Shown here piece after piece: positions 1 through 3,976 of a DNA stretch of 5,597 bases. A program made the position numbers and the translations under genes. The stretch's first letter is position 1. Each line of letters begins with the position of its first letter. The DNA is taken from assembly GCA_045124505.1 (NCBI GenBank), contig JBGVLZ010000120.1:1-5597 (forward strand), written 5' to 3'. Origin of the DNA: RGIG7213 sp045124505 (GTDB lineage Bacteria > Bacillota > Clostridia > Oscillospirales > CAG-272). The notes under the pieces were generated by a model, which saw nothing but the letters and a program-made list of their open reading frames with translations, ran no database searches and was not told where the DNA came from.

Positions 1-159
1 CACACCTTTGCGACACGCGCCATCGAGTGCGGAATGGACGTCAAATCCCTCTCGGAAATCCTCGGACATAAAAACCCGACGATTACCCTAAAAAGGTATG
101 TTCATTCCTTTATGGCACATAAGCGAGAGTATATGAACCGCTTGGGAAAATTGCTCTAA
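1..159 (+). CDS. Tyrosine recombinase/integrase, C-terminal end (partial)
   Basis: The window opens inside the catalytic domain of a phage-integrase-family tyrosine recombinase; only the last 52 residues are present. Visible motifs are HTFATR at residues 1-6 (the stretch just after the box II arginine), the LGH of box III at 21-23, and RY with the nucleophilic tyrosine at residue 33, followed by the usual short C-terminal helix. The family cuts and rejoins DNA at short inverted sites through a 3'-phosphotyrosine link. The arm-binding and core-binding domains lie outside the window, so the substrate cannot be read from the protein. The stop is followed within 6 bp by an inverted repeat and a cluster of related 10-mers, which are plausible sites for this enzyme. 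It could equally be the integrase of an integrative conjugative element whose end lies here. Family assignment is firm; the role (inversion or integration) is inferred. Confidence 0.9.
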   Translation, partial: HTFATRAIECGMDVKSLSEILGHKNPTITLKRYVHSFMAHKREYMNRLGKLL

Positions 160-216
160 TTTTTTTGTTCGTCTATCGCATTTATCAATCTAATACAAGA
201 AATTATTAACTGTATT

Positions 217-245
217 ATTATATCACATTTGCCCCATAAAGTCAA
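217..245 (-). promoter_or_regulatory. Sigma-A-type promoter pointing left, inside the inverted repeats
   Basis: On the minus strand, TTGACT (240-245) and a perfect TATAAT (217-222) are separated by exactly 17 bp, with an extended -10 TGA directly before TATAAT. Transcription would start near 210 and run left into the 3' end of the recombinase gene in antisense. No gene on that strand is visible in the window, so the promoter looks misplaced unless the segment inverts or it makes an antisense RNA to the recombinase. Confidence 0.7.
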
Positions 246-257
246 TATTTTACGGCT

Positions 258-290
258 CATTGATAGGTTTATCAATGGCTTTTTTCTTTT
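258..290 (+). terminator. Hairpin with T-rich tail after the recombinase gene
   Basis: CATTGATA (258-265) pairs with TATCAATG (270-277) across a GGTT loop, with a U-G pair extending the stem by one. A T-rich run (280-290, one C) follows two bases later. The stem is A+T-rich, so this is a moderate intrinsic terminator for rightward transcripts. A longer outer stem (229-240 with 288-299) could compete by pairing part of the T run. Confidence 0.5.
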
Positions 291-324
291 ATGGGGCAAT
301 AGACGAACAATTATAAGGGTTTCT

Positions 325-351
325 GTTCACCTATTAGATTGATAGATGAAC
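325..351. repeat. Inverted 10-mers with 7-bp spacer: recombinase core-like site
   Basis: GTTCACCTAT (325-334) and ATAGATGAAC (342-351) are imperfect inverted copies of GTTCRYCTAT around the 7-bp spacer tagattg. This is the geometry of a tyrosine-recombinase crossover site: two inverted binding arms of about 10 bp around a 6-8 bp overlap. Other copies of the same 10-mer sit at 167-176 (+), 299-308 (-) and 369-378 (+). The copy at 369-378 pairs perfectly with 342-351 and could form a hairpin in the 5' leader of the next gene. Confidence 0.5.
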
Positions 352-390
352 AAACCGAGAGGTGGAAAGTTCATCTATTTGAGGGCAGCT

Positions 391-837
391 ATGTTTTGTG
401 ATGACACCTACCGCGTCGTGCTTTTCGGTCATCGTGACTTTTACGGACACCGAACACTTGATGAACGGCTCTATCCGCTTCTGAAGGACTTGATACGCAC
501 GAAGCCTTTTGTGGAAATATATATCGGTCGTAACGGCGAGTTTGACATCTACGCCGCTACGGTCGTTAAACGTGTGCAAAACGCTATGGGCAAGGCGAAC
601 AATGAGTTTATCTGTGTGCTTCCGTACCCCGAAAAGGATATGGAATACTACGAGGAATATTACGACAACGTGATGATACCCGAATGTATCGGGCGCACCC
701 ACCCGAAGGGGGCTATCACGAAGCGCAACACGATATCTGATGACGAACTGTCCAAAATCTTATTGGTATTAAATATTGAATACGAACAAAAGATTAGGTT
801 TTCAGATGGCACTTCAATTGAAATGAAAACCGATTAA
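391..837 (+). CDS. Small SLOG-like (DUF1273/YpsA-related) protein with a replaced C-terminus
   Basis: The N-terminal 113 residues look like the short SLOG-type (Rossmann-like, DUF1273/YpsA-related) proteins common on Firmicutes mobile elements: a first strand ending in FGHRDF (12-17), a glycine-containing turn GRNGEFD (46-52), a third strand FICVLPYP (73-80) and ITKRN (109-113). As I recall the family, it then continues with a tryptophan-containing RNRW-type motif and a strand ending in a glycine-rich turn; here this is replaced by 35 unrelated residues, and base composition becomes A+T-rich at about 745. The fold may therefore be incomplete. I prefer ATG at 391, preceded by GAGGG at 381-385 and giving 148 residues. 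An in-frame ATG at 346 has no ribosome site and lies inside the repeat array. SLOG proteins bind nucleotides or nucleotide-derived ligands; the ligand here is unknown. Expression may depend on the invertible promoter upstream. Confidence 0.6.
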   Translation: MFCDDTYRVVLFGHRDFYGHRTLDERLYPLLKDLIRTKPFVEIYIGRNGEFDIYAATVVKRVQNAMGKANNEFICVLPYPEKDMEYYEEYYDNVMIPECIGRTHPKGAITKRNTISDDELSKILLVLNIEYEQKIRFSDGTSIEMKTD

Positions 838-841
838 ATTT

Positions 842-864
842 CGGTATATTCGAATATTACACCG
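842..864. promoter_or_regulatory. Palindrome upstream of the radical-SAM gene
   Basis: A perfect 12-bp palindrome ATATTCGAATAT (846-857) is flanked by CGGT (842-845) and ACCG (861-864), giving an interrupted stem. It is followed by a second small inverted pair, TTGAAA (865-870) with TTTCAA (881-886). It lies between the SLOG-like stop and the ribosome site of the methylase gene, so it may be a repressor site or a leader hairpin. No clear promoter with good spacing was found here. Confidence 0.35.
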
Positions 865-911
865 TTGAAACATAACATATTTTCAAACACACATATCCAA
901 GGAGGTTTATT

Positions 912-2081
912 ATGAAAAAGAACAGCAAAGATGTAGTAACATACACGGAAGATGAAATACGAAGTGATCCTTACGGTTTTACTCTTAAGGAAATAACTGA
1001 AGTTTTAGGTGAACAAGAAGCGCAAAAATTATTTAATGAGTTGTATAAGAAAAAGCCAATTTCAAAGTATCAGACAGTTAAGATAAAAGAGATCCAACAG
1101 GGCGGTGATACAAGTAAATACGCTTTTGAGCTAACAGATGGTTACTGCATTGAAACGGTTTGCATTAAAAGAAAAACAGGAACAACAGTTTGCGTGAGTA
1201 CAATGGTTGGCTGTCCTGTTGGTTGTATATTTTGCGAATCTGGTAGCAATGGATTTATTAGAAATTTAACACCCTCAGAAATTGTTCAGCAAGTTGTTCT
1301 GCTGAAAGAAAAAGTCAATAGAATCGTTTATATGGGAATGGGAGAACCATTGTTTAACTACAATTCTCTTATAAAATCCATTCATATTTTGCGTGATCGA
1401 AACGGATACAACTTCCCCACAGACGGAATTACAGTTTCAACTGTAGGCCCTTTGACACAATTAAAAAAGTTGAGAGAAGAACACCTAAAAATTCAATTAA
1501 CGCTTTCACTTCACGCAACTAATCAAACAACAAGAAACAAAGTTATACCACATATGAGCGGAAACAAAATAGAAGAGGTGGTAGAAGCAGTGTTGTCTTA
1601 CTCTGAACGTCATAATAGGAAAATTACGATAGCATATCTGTTATTGCCAGGAGTGAATGACAGCATTTCAGATGTGCGTCAATTAAGTCGTTGGTTCCGC
1701 GGAAAGAATGTTTTGATTAACTTGTTGCAATACAATAATACCAAGTGCTTTGATATGAAAAGCCCCAACAAGCAGCAATTAGTTGCATTCAAAAATTTGT
1801 TGGAACGCGAAGGCCTGGAGGTTAAACTTCGTGAATCAAGGGGTGGGAAAATAAAGGCAGCATGTGGGCAATTAGTTAGTGAACATAACAAAAAAGGTGC
1901 CAGAACTACCCAAAGTACCGTTCGTTCGAATTCCGAAACCATTCAGAATAAGAAAGCCATTCAATACGATACATCTACAAAAACAGATTTGCGGCAAAAT
2001 TCAAGCAGAACAAAAAGACAAGATAGCAAAAAGGGCAATTTCAAAAGCAAAAAAACACGACGATCTCCTCACAATGCTTGA
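912..2081 (+). CDS. Divergent radical-SAM RNA methylase of the RlmN/Cfr family
   Basis: The family methylates adenosine 2503 of 23S rRNA (RlmN at C2, Cfr at C8) using S-adenosylmethionine twice. The 4Fe-4S ligands are C101, C105 and C108 in GCPVGCIFC. The SAM-binding GMGEP is at 142-146, SLHATN at 199-204, LPGVNDS at 245-251, and the catalytic cysteine C318 lies in ACGQL (317-321). Both key cysteine sites are kept, so an active enzyme is likely. It differs from housekeeping RlmN: FCESG replaces the usual FCSTG/FCATG type, and the N-terminal domain is short and unfamiliar. After ACGQL comes a 68-residue tail rich in Lys, Arg, Ser, Thr and Asn with no predicted fold, which may bind RNA or may be out-of-frame translation (see the overlapping frame). 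AAGGAGG at 899-905 sits 6 bp before the ATG. Whether it modifies A2503, at which carbon, and whether it confers antibiotic resistance cannot be told from sequence. Confidence 0.8.
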   Translation: MKKNSKDVVTYTEDEIRSDPYGFTLKEITEVLGEQEAQKLFNELYKKKPISKYQTVKIKEIQQGGDTSKYAFELTDGYCIETVCIKRKTGTTVCVSTMVGCPVGCIFCESGSNGFIRNLTPSEIVQQVVLLKEKVNRIVYMGMGEPLFNYNSLIKSIHILRDRNGYNFPTDGITVSTVGPLTQLKKLREEHLKIQLTLSLHATNQTTRNKVIPHMSGNKIEEVVEAVLSYSERHNRKITIAYLLLPGVNDSISDVRQLSRWFRGKNVLINLLQYNNTKCFDMKSPNKQQLVAFKNLLEREGLEVKLRESRGGKIKAACGQLVSEHNKKGARTTQSTVRSNSETIQNKKAIQYDTSTKTDLRQNSSRTKRQDSKKGNFKSKKTRRSPHNA

Positions 2082-2166
2082 TTACGCTCAAATGTTTGGC
2101 TATAGAATTTTGAGTTCTCTGTACATTGTAATTGGTATTATACTGATTATTGTGGCGCTTGTATGA
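1879..2166 (+). CDS. Overlapping-frame segment ending in a membrane helix
   Basis: This frame overlaps the basic tail of the methylase and continues 85 bp beyond its stop to a TGA at 2164-2166. From about 2020 it looks more like a true protein than the tail: a charged, helix-forming stretch (IQAEQKDKIAKRAISKAKK), then LDYAQMFGYR, then a strongly hydrophobic stretch of about 16 residues that should cross the membrane. The formal ATG at 1879 has no ribosome site. Three readings are possible. The methylase may once have continued into this frame, with a +1 shift at the A6 run 1890-1895 separating them. It may be the 3' remnant of another gene. Or a 30-residue single-helix protein may start at ATG 2074, which overlaps the methylase stop by 8 bp and could be translationally coupled. 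Function unknown. Confidence 0.35.
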   Translation: MNITKKVPELPKVPFVRIPKPFRIRKPFNTIHLQKQICGKIQAEQKDKIAKRAISKAKKHDDLLTMLDYAQMFGYRILSSLYIVIGIILIIVALV

Positions 2167-2180
2167 TAATCGTAAGTCAA

Positions 2181-2214
2181 GCCCTCGTTCCGAAATGGAG
2201 CGAGGGCGTTTTTT
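2181..2214 (+). terminator. Rho-independent terminator
   Basis: GCCCTCGTTCC (2181-2191) pairs with GGAGCGAGGGC (2197-2207) through a 5-base loop, with one U-G pair, and six T residues follow at 2209-2214. It closes the rightward methylase unit 14 bp after the overlapping-frame stop. No T run lies on the other side, so it should not stop the converging minus-strand operon. Confidence 0.9.
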
Positions 2215-2231
2215 GTATTCACTTTTACTTT

Positions 2232-2678
2232 TTATGCATCAAACACATAAAAGTAGAGTATGTTTTCCTCACAATCGAATAAAGCAAATTCCCAATTCAT
2301 AGCACCTGTGTTTTTGAAAAACCAATATCCATTTTCGATTTCGGGGATAACTTTCTCATCGGTTTCGGGATGCTCGAAAACGCCACCCCATTCATAGAAG
2401 TATTGATATGCTTCGCCTTCTAAAGGTAATGCCTTCCATTCAGAATTGAAATTTTCCTCAAACCCATCTGCACAAGACAGTTTAACAAAGGTTTCGCCGT
2501 CGCCGTGGAAGCCTCCGTGATTATCCCATTCTTCCAAAACAGTGGCATCATCCAAGGATAAATTTAAGTGTTCTGCCGCTACTTCTTTCAAACTTTTTTC
2601 ACCGCTGAACAAATCGCAACCGCACAGTAGTAATGATAAACAACCTATCACCATAACAATACTAATAATTTTTTTCAT
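2232..2678 (-). CDS. Secreted lipoprotein of unknown function
   Basis: 148 residues. The N-terminus is a lipoprotein signal: MKK, a hydrophobic core (residues 4-19), and a lipobox-like LCGC with the acylated cysteine expected at residue 21. The mature part is acidic and rich in aromatic residues, with DNHGGFHGDG at 52-61 and a Tyr/Trp/Phe-rich stretch at 91-101; two further cysteines (69 and 136) could form a disulfide outside the cell. I do not recognise a named family. It is the last gene of a three-gene operon, 2 bp after the HTH regulator stop; its GGAGG (2686-2690) lies inside the last codons of that gene, so translation is probably coupled. The role is unknown; with a DUF2975 membrane partner, sensing or protection at the cell surface is conceivable. 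Confidence 0.8.
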   Translation of the reverse strand: MKKIISIVMVIGCLSLLLCGCDLFSGEKSLKEVAAEHLNLSLDDATVLEEWDNHGGFHGDGETFVKLSCADGFEENFNSEWKALPLEGEAYQYFYEWGGVFEHPETDEKVIPEIENGYWFFKNTGAMNWEFALFDCEENILYFYVFDA

Positions 2679-2680
2679 CT

Positions 2681-2887
2681 TTAATCCTCCTTTACATACT
2701 CTAAAATATCACCGGGTTGGCAATCTAATACTTCACATATTTTCTCTAACGTTGAGAGCTTAATTGCTTTTACTTTACCGTTTTTTAGCAAAGAAACATT
2801 AGCCATTGTTAAACCAACACGTTCTGTCAGTTCGGTTACACTCATTTTTCGTTTTGCGAGCATTACATCTATTCGTATTACAATCAT
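2681..2887 (-). CDS. Small Cro/CI-type HTH regulator (YozG-like, HTH_26)
   Basis: A 68-residue DNA-binding protein that is almost nothing but a helix-turn-helix domain. MSVTELTERVGLTMANVSLLKNG at 15-37 supplies the scaffold and recognition helices, and KLSTLEKICEVLDCQPGDIL (43-62) is the characteristic end of this family. Its ATG overlaps the DUF2975 stop as ATGA (2884-2887), so the two are probably made in equal amounts by translational coupling; AGGAG lies 13 bases upstream. Small HTH_26 proteins next to DUF2975 membrane proteins are a recurrent pair in Firmicutes. By analogy with SdpR/SdpI, the regulator may repress its own promoter and be held at the membrane by its partner; that is inference. 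A candidate operator is the palindrome 3451-3463 just upstream of the operon promoter. Confidence 0.85.
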   Translation of the reverse strand: MIVIRIDVMLAKRKMSVTELTERVGLTMANVSLLKNGKVKAIKLSTLEKICEVLDCQPGDILEYVKED

Positions 2888-3369
2888 ACCGTCAGATCAC
2901 TCTCCTCTTGTAATATAGCTGCACGCATCAAATATTTTGAAAGGATATACATAAAAATCGAAAGAATCAATCCTGTTATGGCAACAAAAATATGCAAAAC
3001 AAACCACGAACTCCATCCTAACAATGCAAAAACGATATTACCAATCACGAAAGCAATAATATCTGCAATTAAAATTATCGTTGCACGATTTACACGAAGC
3101 GCATTTTTGGTTAAAAATAATCTGCCCTTATCCATATCTAAGGTTATTTGCCAAGCAATAACCAACAACCAAAAACAAGGTAGCGATACTATCCAATGGA
3201 ATACATATTGAATCCAAAACTCGGAAGTATTAAACATTGTCCACGAAAGTTCTTCAAGTGAGCCTTTTCCAATGCTCATAGGAACCCAAAGCAAGCAAGT
3301 TAACAGTCCGCATATTCCGATTATGATAATTGCCGTCCTTGTTAATGCACTTAGTATTTTTTCATTCAT
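2884..3369 (-). CDS. DUF2975 family four-helix membrane protein
   Basis: 161 residues with four predicted membrane helices at about 9-31, 52-75, 95-116 and 122-146. The loop between helices 2 and 3 carries the family's typical DMDKGRLFLTKNALRVNRAT (78-97), a cytoplasm-facing basic segment. The start is the middle of three overlapping ATGs in ATGAATGAATG; GGAGG at 3379-3383 is 9 bases upstream of it. The first ATG (3371-3373) opens a three-codon frame ending in TGA and the third is out of frame. It is the first gene after a consensus promoter and overlaps the HTH gene by 4 bp. No catalytic residues are seen; the role is taken from the pairing with the regulator and is not known. Confidence 0.85.
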   Translation of the reverse strand: MNEKILSALTRTAIIIIGICGLLTCLLWVPMSIGKGSLEELSWTMFNTSEFWIQYVFHWIVSLPCFWLLVIAWQITLDMDKGRLFLTKNALRVNRATIILIADIIAFVIGNIVFALLGWSSWFVLHIFVAITGLILSIFMYILSKYLMRAAILQEESDLTV

Positions 3370-3412
3370 TCATTTGTACCTCCATTTAACTGTTTTTTTG
3401 TTTGATATTAGT

Positions 3413-3441
3413 ATTATAGCACCAACCTTATCATTTGTCAA
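3413..3441 (-). promoter_or_regulatory. Consensus promoter for the DUF2975-HTH-lipoprotein operon
   Basis: On the minus strand, perfect TTGACA (3436-3441), 17-bp spacer, perfect TATAAT (3413-3418), with an extended -10 TGC before TATAAT. Expected start near 3406, giving a leader of about 40 bases. So strong a promoter normally needs a repressor. Confidence 0.85.
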
Positions 3442-3450
3442 TAGTAATTC

Positions 3451-3463
3451 ATCGTATTACGAT
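3451..3463. promoter_or_regulatory. Palindrome upstream of the -35: candidate operator
   Basis: ATCGTATTACGAT is a perfect 6-1-6 inverted repeat ending 9 bp upstream of the -35 of the leftward promoter. A candidate binding site for the encoded HTH protein; its position outside the core promoter would also suit an activator. Confidence 0.4.
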
Positions 3464-3510
3464 AAAAAACTTTTGAATAACATAAAATTCAAAAACAAAA
3501 ACCAAAGACA

Positions 3511-3530
3511 ATCAAAGCAGATCAAAGCAG
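3511..3530. repeat. Tandem 10-bp direct repeat
   Basis: ATCAAAGCAG occurs twice head-to-tail in the A-rich space between the divergent operons. It is helical-turn spaced (10 bp), so a protein binding site is possible, but simple slippage is as likely. Confidence 0.5.
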
Positions 3531-3579
3531 ATACATAAGAAAATAGTATTGCCTATCTGTGAATTTTTCAGAAAACCTC

Positions 3580-3608
3580 TTGACATTGTCGATATTCGAT
3601 ATTATAAT
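3580..3608 (+). promoter_or_regulatory. Consensus promoter for padR-DUF2812
   Basis: Perfect TTGACA (3580-3585) and TATAAT (3603-3608) with a 17-bp spacer. The spacer is almost entirely filled by the first operator copy, so a bound repressor would exclude RNA polymerase. Confidence 0.9.
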
Positions 3609-3635
3609 ATAAATACAGAATGTCGATATTCGACA
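3587..3635. promoter_or_regulatory. Twin operator sites, probably for PadR autorepression
   Basis: TGTCGATATTCGACA (3621-3635) is a perfect 6-3-6 inverted repeat between the transcription start and the ribosome site. A second copy, TGTCGATATTCGATA (3587-3601), fills the promoter spacer and differs only in the last bases. Centres are 34 bp apart, a little over three helical turns, so two dimers could bind on nearly the same face. PadR proteins usually bind palindromes over their own promoters; assignment to this PadR is inferred from position. Confidence 0.75.
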
Positions 3636-3652
3636 ATGGAGGTGATAATACT

Positions 3653-3976
3653 ATGCCAAGAGCAAAATTTCAGACCTTGACAGAGCAGATGTACTATATC
3701 CTTCTTTGTCTTTCCTCCGAGTGTTACGGAATGGACATTATGGATAAAGTACCTCAGATGACAGACGGCAGAGTGAAGGTCGGTTCGGGAACGCTGTATA
3801 ATCTTCTTGAACAATTCCTTGATGCAGATATGATAAAGGAAACCAAAGCGGAAGGCAGGCGCAGATGTTATATCCTCACCGACAAAGGACGAGAGCTACT
3901 TGATAACGAGTACAAACGCTTGAATAGTCTTGTTTCAGACTATCAGCGCCTTATGGGAAAGGAGGACACCCAATGA
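3653..3976 (+). CDS. PadR family transcriptional repressor
   Basis: 107 residues, a typical minimal PadR with a winged helix-turn-helix and a short dimerisation helix. YGMDIMDKVPQ (25-35) starts helix 2, VGSGTLYNLLEQFLDADMIK (43-62) is the recognition helix region with the family's GTLY signature, and RRRCYILTDKGRELL (69-83) forms the wing. The C-terminal helix (84-101) should pair dimers. I chose ATG 3653, with GGAGG at 3638-3642 ten bases upstream; an in-frame upstream ATG at 3620 would overlap the operator and has no ribosome site. The stop overlaps the next ATG (ATGA, 3973-3976), so the repressor and membrane protein are co-translated. Likely ligand unknown; members of this family often respond to lipophilic or cell-envelope-active compounds. 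Confidence 0.92.
   Translation: MPRAKFQTLTEQMYYILLCLSSECYGMDIMDKVPQMTDGRVKVGSGTLYNLLEQFLDADMIKETKAEGRRRCYILTDKGRELLDNEYKRLNSLVSDYQRLMGKEDTQ

Larger units (their letters stand above)
165..310. other. Candidate invertible promoter segment flanked by 12-bp inverted repeats
   Basis: Perfect inverted repeats TTGTTCGTCTAT (165-176) and ATAGACGAACAA (299-310) extend to 15 bp with one mismatch (165-179 / 296-310). The 122 bp between them hold a consensus promoter pointing left and a hairpin terminator pointing right. Flipping the segment would move the promoter to about 230-258 pointing right, toward the SLOG-like gene, and turn the terminator around. In the orientation seen, that gene has no evident promoter and is shielded from read-through. 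A tyrosine recombinase gene ends 5 bp before the left repeat. Further nested repeats lie inside: 229-240 with 288-299, and 183-194 with 333-344. That the segment really inverts is an inference. Confidence 0.5.

Noticed and set aside
346..390. ATG 346 as the start of the SLOG-like protein
   Set aside because: No ribosome site precedes it, the 15 extra residues do not fit the family, and the stretch contains the recombination-site repeats; ATG 391 has GAGGG in front.
334..702. Open frame on the minus strand opposite the SLOG-like gene
   Set aside because: It has no ribosome site and its sequence has no family features; it mirrors the coding frame of the SLOG-like gene.
2181..2207. Terminator for the converging minus-strand lipoprotein operon
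   Set aside because: On the minus strand the hairpin is not followed by a T run.
3442..3579. Coding sequence in the A-rich space between the divergent operons
   Set aside because: Only frames running out of the neighbouring gene's complement are open; no ribosome site or protein-like composition is present.
3620..3652. Upstream in-frame start for PadR
   Set aside because: It lies in the operator and lacks a ribosome site; PadR proteins typically begin at MPRAKF-like sequence, matching ATG 3653 with GGAGGTGAT upstream.
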